From contig NZ_JAUSZH010000001.1 in the NCBI RefSeq assembly GCF_030817355.1, positions 6,510,501 to 6,574,500 on the forward strand: a DNA stretch of 64,000 bases, read 5' to 3'. This DNA comes from Streptomyces sp. V1I1. Its GTDB lineage: Bacteria > Actinomycetota > Actinomycetes > Streptomycetales > Streptomycetaceae. Shown here piece after piece: positions 37,368 to 46,219 of this stretch (position 1 is its first letter; the number at the start of each line of letters is the position of its first letter). The notes beneath the pieces are model-generated. The model saw only the letters and a program-made list of their open reading frames with translations. It did no database searches and was not told the DNA's origin. A program made the translations under genes and the position numbers.

Positions 37368-38357
37368 GTGCTCATCGACACCTATGGCCGAGTGGCCACT
37401 GACCTGCGTGTTTCGCTCACGGACCGGTGCAATCTGCGGTGTACGTACTGTATGCCGGAAGAAGGTCTTCAGTGGCTCGCCAAGCCGGATCTGCTCAGTG
37501 ACGACGAGATCGTCCGGCTGATTCGCATCGCCGTCACAGACCTCGGCGTCACCGAGGTCCGCTTCACCGGCGGGGAGCCGCTGCTGCGGCCCGGGCTGGT
37601 CGGGATCGTCGAGCGCTGCGCCGCTCTGCGGCCCCGCCCCAGGATGTCGCTGACCACCAACGGCATCGGGCTCAAGCGCACGGCCACCGCCCTCAAGGCC
37701 GCCGGCCTGGACCGGGTCAATGTCTCGCTGGACACCCTGCGGCCCGACGTCTTCAAGACCCTGACCCGCCGCGACCGCCACCACGACGTGCTGGACGGCC
37801 TGGAGGCCGCCCGCGCCGCGGGCCTCACCCCGGTCAAGGTCAATACGGTCCTGATGCCGGGTCTCAATGACGACGAGGCCCCCGAGCTGCTCGCCTGGGC
37901 CGTGGAGAACGACTACGAGCTGCGTTTCATCGAGCAGATGCCGCTCGACGCGCAGCACGGCTGGAAGCGCGACGGCATGATCACCGCGGGTGACATCCTC
38001 GAGTCGCTGCGTACGCGCTTCACGCTCACCGCCGAGGGCGAGGAGGAGCGCGGCTCCGCGCCCGCCGAGCGCTGGGTCGTGGACGGCGGACCGCACCGGG
38101 TCGGGGTCATCGCCTCCGTCACCCGCCCCTTCTGCCAGGCCTGCGACCGCACCAGGCTCACCGCCGACGGCCAGGTGCGCAACTGCCTGTTCGCCCGCGA
38201 GGAGACGGATCTGCGCGCGGCGCTGCGCTCGGAGGCTCCCGACGAGGAGATCGCCCGTATATGGAAGCTGGCGATGTGGGGCAAGAAGGCGGGCTCGGGC
38301 CTCGACGACCCGGCGTTCTTGCAGCCCGACCGTCCGATGTCAGCGATCGGCGGCTGA
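37368..38357 (+). CDS. moaA: GTP 3',8-cyclase MoaA
   Basis: 329 aa from GTG with GGGGGAGGGG upstream; an in-frame ATG at 37350 would add six residues. Radical SAM cluster CNLRCTYCMP (three Cys, about 22-31), GGEPLLRP and the second cluster CQACDRTRLTADGQVRNCLF (about 258-277) are intact. It converts GTP to 3',8-cyclo-GTP, the first step of molybdenum cofactor synthesis. The usual C-terminal GG (AIGG) needed for activity is present. It overlaps the convergent 73-aa gene by 18 nt. Confidence 0.96.
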   Translation: MLIDTYGRVATDLRVSLTDRCNLRCTYCMPEEGLQWLAKPDLLSDDEIVRLIRIAVTDLGVTEVRFTGGEPLLRPGLVGIVERCAALRPRPRMSLTTNGIGLKRTATALKAAGLDRVNVSLDTLRPDVFKTLTRRDRHHDVLDGLEAARAAGLTPVKVNTVLMPGLNDDEAPELLAWAVENDYELRFIEQMPLDAQHGWKRDGMITAGDILESLRTRFTLTAEGEEERGSAPAERWVVDGGPHRVGVIASVTRPFCQACDRTRLTADGQVRNCLFAREETDLRAALRSEAPDEEIARIWKLAMWGKKAGSGLDDPAFLQPDRPMSAIGG

Positions 38358-38561
38358 GGACTCCCACTCCGGGAGCGTCACGACATCCTTCAAGAAGCCA
38401 CGCACACCCAGGAATTGGGAGAGATGCTCACGGTGCTCCTCACAGGCGAGCCAGGTCTTGCGGCGCTCCGGGGTGTGCAGTTTCGGGTTGTTCCACACGA
38501 GCACCCAGACCGCCTCGGCGCGGCAGCCCTTGGCGGAGCAGATGGGTGTTTCGTCACTCAT
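38340..38561 (-). CDS. Conserved small protein, Cys/His-containing
   Basis: 73 aa. Pattern CSAKGCRAEAVWVLVWNNPKLHTPERRKTWLACEEHREHLSQFL suggests a small metal-binding (treble-clef-like) unit with C-x4-C and C-x2-H-x2-H. No signal or membrane segment. Small homologues of this kind occur next to moaA in other streptomycetes as I recall, but I know no function. Its 3' end lies inside moaA (18-nt antisense overlap), so convergent transcription may interfere. Confidence 0.8.
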   Translation of the reverse strand: MSDETPICSAKGCRAEAVWVLVWNNPKLHTPERRKTWLACEEHREHLSQFLGVRGFLKDVVTLPEWESSAADR

Positions 38562-38583
38562 TGATATTCATCCCAAACAAGGC

Positions 38584-38619
38584 GACGCCGAGCAGCCACG
38601 GGGGGAGCTGCCCGGCGTC
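38584..38619 (-). terminator. Hairpin terminator upstream of the 73-aa gene
   Basis: On the minus strand GACGCCG.GCAGC and GCTGC.CGGCGTC pair with one mismatch, followed by GCCTTGTTT. It lies between the DUF3099 gene and the 73-aa gene, so it probably ends the DUF3099 transcript; an attenuator for the 73-aa gene is also possible. Confidence 0.55.
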
Positions 38620-38741
38620 GGTCCGTCGCTCCGACGGGGGATGCGGAGCGCGCTTCGAAGTATGTCACGGGGAACGGGGTGGAGTGCACTGGAACTTCAC
38701 GATTGATCTGAGCTCTTATTGAGCTTTGCGGCCCCGTGGAA

Positions 38742-39143
38742 TCAGCTCTGTTCCGGTCTCTGACGGTCCCGTTCGAAGCCGTCGGCTTCCGCCTCGGCTT
38801 CCGCGGTGGGTTCCGCGGTGGGTTCCGCGCCGGGGGGTGCGGGGACGGGCGCGATCATCGGCCGCGACGGGGTGGGGACGAACGTCGAGGGCAGCGAAGG
38901 GGGGTTCTCGCGGCCCGCGTTGGCGATCACCACGGCGATGTACGGGAGCACCCCACCGAGCACCAGCGCCACGATCGCCACGTGGCGTTCCACATTCCAC
39001 AGGACCGCGGCGAGGATCACCGCCACGGTCCGCACCGACATCGAGATCACATAGCGACGCTGTCGGCCGCGCACATCGTCGGCGAGCCCCTGCCGGGCTC
39101 CCGTGATCCGGAAGACCTCCGTATCGCCGTGCTTCCGCATCAC
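38742..39143 (-). CDS. DUF3099 domain membrane protein
   Basis: 133 aa from GTG (ATG 3 bp later also possible). The conserved DUF3099 region is FRITGARQGLADDVRGRQRRYVISMSVRTVAVILAAVLW (about 10-49). It includes one of two membrane helices; the second is AIVALVLGGVLPYIAVVIANAG. The C-terminal third is a low-complexity Pro/Ala/Glu tail (PAPPGAEPTAEPTAEAEAEAD) encoded by a short in-frame DNA repeat (GGTTCCGCGGT twice near 38808-38830). Function unknown. Confidence 0.87.
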   Translation of the reverse strand: MMRKHGDTEVFRITGARQGLADDVRGRQRRYVISMSVRTVAVILAAVLWNVERHVAIVALVLGGVLPYIAVVIANAGRENPPSLPSTFVPTPSRPMIAPVPAPPGAEPTAEPTAEAEAEADGFERDRQRPEQS

Positions 39144-39357
39144 GTTCCACCACCTGGATTCCGCGCCGGACGCTCCCCGGTCCTGACGTGTTCCACCGTA
39201 CGCCGCGGCTGCGACACCTACGAGAGTGGGTCATGGCCCGGCTGCCTGTCCCCAGCTGCGCCGTAGCGCGTATGGCGTCGCCCGACATGCGCTGTATGGC
39301 CGATCGGCTGACACTGGCGGCATCACTGCTCACGTAGAGCCGTACGAGGAGGCAGCC

Positions 39358-39633
39358 ATGGGCTGGTTGTGGGCGATCATCGTGGGATTCGTGCTGGGCC
39401 TGATCGCAAAGGCGATCCTGCCGGGCAAGCAGCACATGCCCCTCTGGCTGACCACCATCCTGGGCATCGGCGGCGCTGTGCTCGGCAACTGGATCGCGAT
39501 GGGGCTCGGGATCGCAGAGACCAGTGGCATCGACTGGGGCCGCCATCTGCTTCAGATCGCGGCGGCCGTTCTGCTCGTTTTCCTGGGCGAGATGGCGTAC
39601 AACGCCGCACGGGGCAGCAGGCAGAGAGCCTGA
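39358..39633 (+). CDS. GlsB/YeaQ/YmgE family stress-response membrane protein
   Basis: 91 aa with three membrane helices: WLWAIIVGFVLGLIAKAI (3-20), LTTILGIGGAVLGNWIAMGLG (31-51) and HLLQIAAAVLLVFLGEMAYNAA (63-84). The GLIAKAILPG segment is the family hallmark (transglycosylase-associated protein fold). Such proteins are induced by envelope or osmotic stress; mechanism unknown. GAGGAGG 6 nt before the ATG. A 214-bp gap upstream shows no further gene. It converges on tyrS across a shared hairpin. Confidence 0.9.
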   Translation: MGWLWAIIVGFVLGLIAKAILPGKQHMPLWLTTILGIGGAVLGNWIAMGLGIAETSGIDWGRHLLQIAAAVLLVFLGEMAYNAARGSRQRA

Positions 39634-39640
39634 TCCAGCA

Positions 39641-39685
39641 ACGGCGACGGCCGACCGGGCGCGATGCCCGTCCGGCCGCCGCCGT
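39641..39685. terminator. Bidirectional hairpin between GlsB-like gene and tyrS
   Basis: ACGGC, CGGCCG and CGGGC on the left pair in register with GCCCG, CGGCCG and GCCGT on the right around GCGAT, with two small mismatched steps. It lies 8 bp after the GlsB-like gene and 18 bp past tyrS, both of which end here. Confidence 0.75.
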
Positions 39686-39702
39686 GAGGTGTGTGCGCCG
39701 GA

Positions 39703-40971
39703 TCAGGCCGTCGTGACCTCGACCGCCGCGAGGTTCTTCTTGCCGCGGCGCAGCACGAGCCAGCGGCCGTGGAGCAGATCGTCCCGCGACGGTACGGCGT
39801 CCTCCGCGGCGACCTTGACGTTGTTCACGTAGGCGCCGCCCTCCTTGACCGTGCGGCGGGCGGCCGACTTGCTGGGGACCAGGCCGACCTCCGCGAGCAG
39901 GTCCACCACCGGGGCCAGCTCGGCTACCTGGGCGTGCGGCAGCTCGGAGAGCGCCGCACGCAGCGTCGCCTCGTCGAGCTCGGCCAGCTCGCCCTGACCG
40001 AACAGCGCCTTCGACGCGTCCACAACCGCCGCGCACTGGTCGGCGCCGTGGACCAGCGTCGTCAGCTCCTCCGCCAGCGCCCGCTGGGCCGCACGCGCCT
40101 GCGGGCGCTCCTCGGTCAGCTTCTCCAGCTCCTCGATCTCCTCGCGGGACTTGAAGCTGAAGATCCGCAGGAACTTGGAGACGTCCCGGTCGTCCGCGTT
40201 CAGCCAGAACTGGTAGAAGGCGTAGGGCGTGGTCCGCTCCGGGTCCAGCCAGACCGTGCCGGACTCCGTCTTGCCGAACTTCGTGCCGTCGGCCTTCGTG
40301 ATCAGCGGGGTGGCCAGCGCGTGCACGTCGGCCTCCGGCTCGACCCGGTGGATCAGGTCTGTGCCCGCGGTGAGGTTGCCCCACTGGTCGCTGCCGCCGG
40401 TCTGCAGGACGCAGCCGTACCGCCGGTACAGCTCCAGGTAGTCCATGCCCTGCAGGATCTGGTAGCTGAACTCGGTGTAGCTGATGCCCGCGTCGGAGTT
40501 CAGCCGCCGCGCGACCGCCTCCTTCGCGATCATCTTGTTGACCCGGAAGTACTTGCCGACGTCGCGCAGGAAGTCGATCGCCGACAGACCCGACGTCCAG
40601 TCCAGGTTGTTGACCATGGTCGCGGCGTGCGGTCCTTCGAAGTCGAGGAACCGCTCGATCTGCCCGCGCAGCCGCTCCACCCAGCCCGCGACGACCTCCG
40701 GCGCGTTCAGCGTGCGCTCGGAGTTCGGCTTCGGGTCGCCGATCAGACCGGTCGCCCCGCCGACCAGACCCAGCGGGCGGTTGCCCGCCTGCTGGATCCG
40801 GCGCATGGTGAGGATCTGGACCAGATTGCCGAGGTGCAGGCTCGGCGCGGTCGGGTCGAAGCCGCAATAGAACGTGACGGGACCGTCCGCGAACGCCTTG
40901 CGCAATGCGTCCTCGTCAGTGGAGAGGGCGATCAGCCCACGCCACTGCAGTTCGTCGACGATGTCCGTCAC
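39703..40971 (-). CDS. tyrS: Tyrosyl-tRNA synthetase
   Basis: 422 aa, GTG start. Class Ic catalytic domain with PSLHLGNL (HIGH-type, about 43-50) and KFGKTESG (KMSKS-type, about 231-238). Tyrosine-site features are [30 protein letters not shown] and [14 protein letters not shown]. The C-terminal S4 RNA-binding domain starts near 355 ([32 protein letters not shown]). Charges tRNA-Tyr in the cytoplasm. Only 43 bp separate it from tldE, and no T-box leader is visible. Confidence 0.98.
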   Translation of the reverse strand: MTDIVDELQWRGLIALSTDEDALRKAFADGPVTFYCGFDPTAPSLHLGNLVQILTMRRIQQAGNRPLGLVGGATGLIGDPKPNSERTLNAPEVVAGWVERLRGQIERFLDFEGPHAATMVNNLDWTSGLSAIDFLRDVGKYFRVNKMIAKEAVARRLNSDAGISYTEFSYQILQGMDYLELYRRYGCVLQTGGSDQWGNLTAGTDLIHRVEPEADVHALATPLITKADGTKFGKTESGTVWLDPERTTPYAFYQFWLNADDRDVSKFLRIFSFKSREEIEELEKLTEERPQARAAQRALAEELTTLVHGADQCAAVVDASKALFGQGELAELDEATLRAALSELPHAQVAELAPVVDLLAEVGLVPSKSAARRTVKEGGAYVNNVKVAAEDAVPSRDDLLHGRWLVLRRGKKNLAAVEVTTA

Positions 40972-41014
40972 TTCTCTCGCGTCTCCTTCGGTGTGCTTGC
41001 AGACGTATCCGAGG

Positions 41015-42406
41015 TTATACGCCCTGGCTGACCGAACTCATATTGAAATCCGGGACCCGGAGCGCGGGCATCGCGGCCCGGGTGAACCAGTCGCCCCACT
41101 CGCGCGGCAGCGTCTTCTCGGTGCGGCCCGCCTCGGTGGCCCTGGACAGCAGGTCGACGGGCGACTCGTTGAACCGGAAGTTGTTCACCTCGCCGACCAC
41201 CTCGCCGTTCTCCACGAGGTAGACGCCGTCCCGGGTCAGGCCGGTCAGCAGCAGCGTCGCCGGATCGACCTCGCGGATGTACCAGAGGCAGGTCAGCAAC
41301 AGCCCGCGGGCGGTCGCGGAGACCATCTCGTCCAGCGAGCGCTCACCGCCGCCGTCCAGGATCAGATTGTCGATCCCGGGGGCGACCGGCAGCCCGGTCA
41401 GACCGGCGCTGTGCCGGGTGGTGATCAGGTGCTCCAGCTTTCCGCCGCGTACCCAGTCCGTCGCCGACAGCGGCAGGCCGTTGTCGAAGACCGAGTGGTC
41501 GTCGCCGGACGCGTGCGCGATCACGAACGGCGCGGACTCGAGCCCCGGCTCGTTCGGGTTGCTGCGCAGGGTCAGCGGCAGCGGCGACAGCGTCTCGCCG
41601 ACGCGGGTGCCGCCGCCGGGCTTGGAGAAGACCGTACGGCCCTCGGCCGCGTCCCGGGCCGTGGACGACCACATCTGGTAGATCAGCAGATCGGCCACCG
41701 CGGTGGGCGGCAGCAGCGTCTCGTACCGGCCCGCGGGCAGGTCGATCCGGCGTTCGGCCCAGCCGAGCCGCTGCGCGAGCTCCGCGTCGAGGAGCGCCGG
41801 GTCCACGTCCTTGAAGTCCCGCGTGGAGCGGCCGGCCCAGGCGGACCGTGAGCGGTCCGGGGACTTGGCGTTGAGCTCCAGCGTCCCGTTGGGCTGGTCA
41901 TGGCGGAGCCGCAGCCCCGTCGACGTGCCGAGGTAGGTGGAGGTCAGCTCGTGGTTGGCGAAGCCGTACAGCTCCCGCTCACCGGCCCGGGCGCGGGCGA
42001 AGGCCTCACCCAGCGCGGGCGCGAAATCCGCGAAGACGGCGGAGGAGGTCTCGGCGGGCGGGTCGGTGAAGTCGGGGGAGGCGGGGACCCCCTCGACGAG
42101 CGGCTGAGCGTCCTCGGCGGGCCCGGCCCCGCGCGCGGCGGCCTCCGCGGCCCGTACGAGCGGCTCGAGGTCGTCGGCGGTGACGGCGGTCCGCGACACG
42201 ACACCGGACGCGGTGCCCTGGGCACCGTCGACGGTCGCGATGACGGTGAGGGTGCGGCCGCGGGTGACGCCGTTCGTCGTCAGGGCGTTGCCGGCCCAGC
42301 GCAGATTGGCCGACGATTCCTCGTCGGCGATGACGACACAACCGTCGGCAGTGGACAGCTCAAGGGCACGCTCGACGATCTCGTACGGCTTGCTGATACG
42401 GCTCAT
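41015..42406 (-). CDS. tldE: TldE/PmbA-like metallopeptidase-related subunit
   Basis: 463 aa from ATG at 42406 with CAGGAGG 7 nt upstream. It has the TldD/PmbA fold without the HExxxH zinc site, as expected for the TldE half of the TldD-TldE heterodimer. Landmarks are [17 protein letters not shown] (about 35-51), [28 protein letters not shown] and [30 protein letters not shown] near the C-terminus. Complexes of this type proteolyse peptides such as microcins and modified precursors. Translational coupling to the upstream gene is kept through a duplicated ATGA (see the mini-ORF). Confidence 0.93.
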   Translation of the reverse strand: MSRISKPYEIVERALELSTADGCVVIADEESSANLRWAGNALTTNGVTRGRTLTVIATVDGAQGTASGVVSRTAVTADDLEPLVRAAEAAARGAGPAEDAQPLVEGVPASPDFTDPPAETSSAVFADFAPALGEAFARARAGERELYGFANHELTSTYLGTSTGLRLRHDQPNGTLELNAKSPDRSRSAWAGRSTRDFKDVDPALLDAELAQRLGWAERRIDLPAGRYETLLPPTAVADLLIYQMWSSTARDAAEGRTVFSKPGGGTRVGETLSPLPLTLRSNPNEPGLESAPFVIAHASGDDHSVFDNGLPLSATDWVRGGKLEHLITTRHSAGLTGLPVAPGIDNLILDGGGERSLDEMVSATARGLLLTCLWYIREVDPATLLLTGLTRDGVYLVENGEVVGEVNNFRFNESPVDLLSRATEAGRTEKTLPREWGDWFTRAAMPALRVPDFNMSSVSQGV

Positions 42407-42542
42407 CGACCGGCCTCCTGCGTGGTGTTGAGACTGTGCTTGCCCGGGGGACACTGCATCCGATTGCGGCTTCGCCGCGGGCCGGACCCCCGGCAAATTC
42501 CGGGGTGACCGCTCATCGACCGGCCTCCTGCGTGGTGTTGAG
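42401..42542. repeat. 32-bp direct repeat flanking a 78-bp insert
   Basis: The 32 bases at 42401-42432 recur exactly at 42511-42542. Each copy carries, on the minus strand, the end of the tldD frame (LNTTQEAGR), a CAGGAGG ribosome site, and GATGAGC with overlapping stop and start. The 78 bp between (42433-42510) have no similarity to the flanks and contain GCGGC(ttc)GCCGC. Without one repeat and the insert, tldD and tldE would overlap directly as ATGA. Confidence 0.95.
42403..42516 (-). CDS. 37-codon mini-ORF bridging tldD and tldE
   Basis: MSGHPGICRGSG...NTTQEAGR, 37 codons. Its ATG overlaps the tldD stop as ATGA (42513-42516) and its TGA overlaps the tldE start as ATGA (42403-42406). The last nine codons (LNTTQEAGR) repeat the last nine of tldD because the segment is a duplication. 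Each ATG is preceded by the same CAGGAGG. It may be translated simply to carry ribosomes from tldD to tldE. No domain is recognisable, and the middle is arginine- and cysteine-containing low-conservation sequence. Confidence 0.55.
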   Translation of the reverse strand: MSGHPGICRGSGPRRSRNRMQCPPGKHSLNTTQEAGR

Positions 42543-44036
42543 GATGTTCACGCCCCTGAACAGGGCGGACGGGCAGCCGTGCGAGACCGCCGCGACCTGG
42601 CCCGGCTGGGCCTTTCCGCAGTTGAACGCGCCGCCCAGCACATACGTCTGCGGGCCGCCCACCTTCTCCATCGAGCCCCAGAAGTCCGTCGTCGTCGCCT
42701 GGTACGCGACATCCCGCAGCTGACCCGCCAGCTTGCCGTTCTCGATGCGGAAGAAGCGCTGCCCGGTGAACTGGAAGTTGTAGCGCTGCATGTCGATCGA
42801 CCACGACCGGTCGCCGACCACATAGATGCCCCGCTCCACCCCGCCGATCAGATCCTCCGTCGACAGACCGCCCGGATCCGGCCGAAGCGAGACATTCGCC
42901 ATCCGCTGCACCGGCACATGGCTGGGGGAGTCCGCGTACGCGCAGCCGTTGGACCTGCCGAGCCCCGTCAGCTTCGCGATCCGCCGGTCCAGCTGGTAGC
43001 CCACCAGCGTGCCGTCCTTCACCAGGTCCCACGACTGCGCCTCGACGCCCTCGTCGTCGTACCCGATCGTGGCCAGCCCGTGCTCCGCGGTCCGGTCGCC
43101 CGTCACATTCATCACCGAAGAGCCGTACGCCAGCATCCCCAGCTTGTCGAAGGTGGCGAAGGACGTCCCGGCATACGCCGCCTCGTACCCCAATGCCCGG
43201 TCCAGCTCCGTGGCGTGGCCGATCGACTCATGGATGGTCAGCCAGAGATTCGACGGGTCGACCACCAGGTCGTACCGCCCGGCCTCGACGCTCGGCGCGC
43301 GCATCTTCTCCGCGAGCAGCTCCGGGATCTGCTCCAGCTCGGAATCCCAGTCCCAGCCCGTGCCGGTCAGATACTCCCAGCCACGGCCGGCCGGCGGCGC
43401 GACCGTGCGCATCGAGTCGAATTCGCCGCTGCTCGGATCGACTGCGACCGCGGTCAGCTGCGGATGCAACCGCACGCGCTGCTGCGTGGTGACGGTGCCC
43501 GCGGTGTCGGCGTAGAACTTGTTCTCGTGGACGGTGATCAGCGAGGCGTCCACATGCGCAACGCCCTCCGCGCCCAGCAGCCGCTCGCTCCACTGCGCCA
43601 GCAGCGCGGTCTTCTCCTCGTCGGGTACCTCGAACGGGTTGATCTCGTACGAGGAGACCCATGTCCGCTCCGTGTGCACCGGCTCGTCCGCCAGCTCAAC
43701 CCTCTCGTCGGAGCCCGCCGCCGCGATCACCTTCGCCGACAGCTTGGCCATCGCGATCGCCTGGCCGGCGACCCTGGCGGCCGCGTCCATGGTCATGTCG
43801 ACCCCGGAGGCGAACCCCCAGGCGCCGCCGTGCACCACCCGTACCGCGTATCCGAGGTCCGTGGTGTCCGATGAGCCGGCGAGCTTGGCGTCGCGCAGCC
43901 GCCAGGCCGCGCTGCGTACGCGCTCGAAGCGGAAGTCGGCGTGCTCGGCTCCGAGCGCACGCGCCCGGGCGAGTGCCGCGTCGGCGAGGGCCCGCAGCGG
44001 CAGCGCTGTGAAGGCTTCGTCGATGGAATGAGGCAC
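42513..44036 (-). CDS. tldD: TldD metallopeptidase, zinc subunit
   Basis: 507 aa. The zinc motif HESIGH (HExxxH, about residues 270-275) sits in DPSNLWLTIHESIGHATELDRALGYEAAYAGTSFA. C-terminal family features are GRSNGCAYADSPSHVPVQRMANVSLRPDPGG and HGCPSALFRGVNILNT. TldD with TldE forms a peptidase that unfolds and degrades leader or microcin-like peptides and matures some natural-product peptides. ATG start at 44036. A 184-bp gap to fabG on the other strand contains their divergent promoters. Confidence 0.95.
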   Translation of the reverse strand: MPHSIDEAFTALPLRALADAALARARALGAEHADFRFERVRSAAWRLRDAKLAGSSDTTDLGYAVRVVHGGAWGFASGVDMTMDAAARVAGQAIAMAKLSAKVIAAAGSDERVELADEPVHTERTWVSSYEINPFEVPDEEKTALLAQWSERLLGAEGVAHVDASLITVHENKFYADTAGTVTTQQRVRLHPQLTAVAVDPSSGEFDSMRTVAPPAGRGWEYLTGTGWDWDSELEQIPELLAEKMRAPSVEAGRYDLVVDPSNLWLTIHESIGHATELDRALGYEAAYAGTSFATFDKLGMLAYGSSVMNVTGDRTAEHGLATIGYDDEGVEAQSWDLVKDGTLVGYQLDRRIAKLTGLGRSNGCAYADSPSHVPVQRMANVSLRPDPGGLSTEDLIGGVERGIYVVGDRSWSIDMQRYNFQFTGQRFFRIENGKLAGQLRDVAYQATTTDFWGSMEKVGGPQTYVLGGAFNCGKAQPGQVAAVSHGCPSALFRGVNILNTTQEAGR

Positions 44037-44220
44037 GGATGTCTCCTGTCGTTGAGACCGGTCGCCCGATCATGTCGCGCCGGAGGGGGCGTTGCCCAGC
44101 GCCATTCTGTAGGGACCCGACAGTGACTGGATGAAGGCGCTGTCAGGGCCCGATTCTCCGTGAGAGGGGCAGGACCGATAGTTTGCGTGAGTACCAGACC
44201 GCTATCGAAAGGGTGATCCG

Positions 44221-44925
44221 TTGAGCCGCTCGGTTCTCGTCACCGGAGGAAACCGGGGCATCGGCCTCGCCATCGCCCGCGCGTTCGCCGAAGCCGGCGA
44301 CAAGGTCGCGATCACCTACCGGTCCGGCGAGCCGCCGGCCGGCTTCCTGGCCGTCAAGTGCGACATCACCGACGCCGAGCAGGTGGAGCAGGCCTACAAG
44401 GAGATCGAGGAGAAGCACGGTCCGGTGGAGGTGCTGGTGGCCAACGCCGGTGTCACCAAGGACCAGTTGCTGATGCGGATGTCCGAGGAGGACTTCACGT
44501 CCGTACTCGACACCAACCTCACCGGCACCTTCCGGGTCGTCAAGCGCGCCAACCGCGGCATGCTGCGCGCCAAGAAGGGCCGTGTCGTGCTGATCTCCTC
44601 CGTGGTCGGGCTGCTGGGCTCGGCGGGGCAGGCCAACTACGCCGCCTCCAAGGCCGGTCTCGTGGGCTTCGCCCGCTCCCTCGCCCGCGAGCTGGGCTCG
44701 CGGAACATCACGTTCAACGTCGTCGCACCCGGCTTTGTCGACACCGACATGACTCAGGCGCTCACGGACGAGCAGCGCGCGGGCATCGTCTCGCAGGTGC
44801 CGCTCGGCCGCTATGCGCAGCCGGAGGAGATCGCCGCCACGGTGCGCTTCCTCGCCTCCGACGACGCCTCGTACATCACTGGAGCCGTCATCCCCGTTGA
44901 CGGCGGATTGGGCATGGGTCACTGA
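44221..44925 (+). CDS. fabG: 3-oxoacyl-[acyl-carrier-protein] reductase FabG
   Basis: 234 aa from TTG with GAAAGGGTGATCCG upstream. Complete SDR active site: TGGNRGIG (8-15), NAGV (about 77-80), Ser in LISSVVG, and YAASK (about 140-144). C-terminal VAPGFVDTDMT and PVDGG match FabG. NADPH-dependent reduction of 3-oxoacyl-ACP in type II fatty acid synthesis. It is followed 4 bp later by the enoyl reductase, the conserved fabG-inhA operon of actinobacteria. CGATAG and CTATCG lie about 20 bp apart upstream (44177-44209 region) and could be a weak operator. Confidence 0.95.
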   Translation: MSRSVLVTGGNRGIGLAIARAFAEAGDKVAITYRSGEPPAGFLAVKCDITDAEQVEQAYKEIEEKHGPVEVLVANAGVTKDQLLMRMSEEDFTSVLDTNLTGTFRVVKRANRGMLRAKKGRVVLISSVVGLLGSAGQANYAASKAGLVGFARSLARELGSRNITFNVVAPGFVDTDMTQALTDEQRAGIVSQVPLGRYAQPEEIAATVRFLASDDASYITGAVIPVDGGLGMGH

Positions 44926-44929
44926 TCAC

Positions 44930-45700
44930 ATGAGTGGAATCCTCGCCGGCAAGCGCATTCTCGTCACGGGTGTCCTCACCGAAGGGTCCATCGCCTTCCA
45001 CGCAGCCAAGGTGGCGCAGGAGGAGGGCGCGGAGGTCATCCTGACCGGCTTCGGCCGGCTCACCCTCGTCGAGCGCATCGCCAAGCGGCTGCCCAAGCCC
45101 GTCCCGGTCATCGAGCTGGACGTCACCAACCAGGAGCACTTGGACGGCCTCGCGGACAAGATCCGCGAGCACTCCAGCGACGACTCGGGCCTCGACGGCA
45201 TCGTGCACTCGATCGCCTTCGGCCCGCAGGCCGCGTTCAACTTCCTCGAGGCCGGCTGGGAGGACGTCTCCACCGCGGTGCAGGTCTCGGCGTACTCCTA
45301 CAAGTCGCTGACCATGGCGTGCCTTCCGCTGATGGAGCGTGGCGGCTCGGTCGTCGGTCTCACCTTCGATGCGCAGATCGCCTGGCCGAAGTACGACTGG
45401 ATGGGTGTGGCCAAGGCGGCCCTGGAGTCCACCAACCGCTACCTGGCCCGTGACCTGGGCCCCAAGGGCATCCGCTGCAACCTGATCGCGGCCGGCCCGA
45501 TCAAGTCGATGGCCGCGAAGTCCATCCCGGGCTTCGAGGAGCTCGCGGACGTCTGGAACCACCGCGCGCCGATCGGCTGGGACCTGGCCGACCCCGACCC
45601 GGCCGGCCGTGGTGTCGTCGGTCTGCTCTCGGACTTCTTCCCGCGGACGACCGGCGAGATCGTTCACGTGGACGGCGGCGTGCACATGATGGGCGCCTGA
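44930..45700 (+). CDS. fabI: NADH-dependent enoyl-ACP reductase FabI/InhA
   Basis: 256 aa from ATG. The divergent SDR of the FabI/InhA type: nucleotide loop GVLTEGSIAFHAAK (about 14-27), SIAF (about 91-94), and the active-site pair in FDAQIAWPKYDWMGVAKAALESTNRYLARDLG, with Tyr and Lys 6 apart (KYDWMGVAK). GPIKSMAAKSIPGF is the substrate loop. It catalyses the last step of each fatty acid elongation cycle and is the target of isoniazid/triclosan-type inhibitors. Co-transcribed with fabG. Confidence 0.96.
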   Translation: MSGILAGKRILVTGVLTEGSIAFHAAKVAQEEGAEVILTGFGRLTLVERIAKRLPKPVPVIELDVTNQEHLDGLADKIREHSSDDSGLDGIVHSIAFGPQAAFNFLEAGWEDVSTAVQVSAYSYKSLTMACLPLMERGGSVVGLTFDAQIAWPKYDWMGVAKAALESTNRYLARDLGPKGIRCNLIAAGPIKSMAAKSIPGFEELADVWNHRAPIGWDLADPDPAGRGVVGLLSDFFPRTTGEIVHVDGGVHMMGA

Positions 45701-45718
45701 CCCCTCTCGTACGAGAAC

Positions 45719-45757
45719 GACGCCCCGTTCACCGCTCAGTGCGGCGAGCGGGGCGTC
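45719..45757 (+). terminator. Hairpin terminator after fabI
   Basis: GACGCCCCG and CGGGGCGTC pair over 9 bp around a 21-nt loop that contains a smaller stem (CCGCTCAGTGCGG-like). Located 19 bp after the fabI stop. Confidence 0.65.
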
Positions 45758-45877
45758 GCCCATTCGGCCCCCCGGAGCGCGCGGCGCGTCGTGCGGACAG
45801 CGAGGCTGGAGAGGCAATCCCCCCTTGAGGTGCAGCCGCGGCGAGCGGGCCGCAGTACGGCCGAGGAGGTCCTGCTT

Positions 45878-46219
45878 GTGCGTACGACCCGCCGCTCCGC
45901 CTCCGTACTGGCCTCAGTGGCGCTCCTGCTGTGGACGTCGTCGACGGCCCTCTCCCAGCCCCAGTCCCGTACGTACGAGGCTGACTGCCGCACAGTCGTC
46001 GAGAGCTCCTGGGCCACCGGCTTCTGCCACAATCCCTACCCCGAGACCGACCGCGTCCGGCTGCACATCGAGTGCGAGCGCTGGTGGGACATCGACGTGG
46101 ACAGCGCACCCGTCGAGATAGGCCCGGCCGGTTACGCCGAGCTCACCGACCGCTGCTGGAAAGAGATACGCGCGGTGTGGGTCAGTCACCAGCCCCTGCG
46201 GGACTCCGCAGGCACATGA
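45878..46219 (+). CDS. Small secreted protein, unknown function
   Basis: 113 aa from GTG with GAGGAGG 8 nt upstream; the frame is open from 45791 but unsupported. N-terminal signal peptide MRTTRRSASVLASVALLLWTSSTALSQ, cleavage near residue 28. The mature 85 residues contain four cysteines (ADCRTV, GFCHNP, IECERWWD, DRCWKE), likely two disulfides, and many acidic residues. No known domain. The 3' end overlaps the convergent GntR gene by 38 nt. Confidence 0.78.
   Translation: MRTTRRSASVLASVALLLWTSSTALSQPQSRTYEADCRTVVESSWATGFCHNPYPETDRVRLHIECERWWDIDVDSAPVEIGPAGYAELTDRCWKEIRAVWVSHQPLRDSAGT

Noticed and set aside
40972..41014. T-box or other leader for tyrS
   Set aside because: Only 43 bp separate tyrS from tldE, too short for a T-box, and no tRNA-pairing bulge is visible.
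42433..42510. Insertion sequence or MITE between tldD and tldE
   Set aside because: No terminal inverted repeats and the flanking direct repeat (32 bp) is too long for a typical target-site duplication; kept as an unexplained duplication instead.
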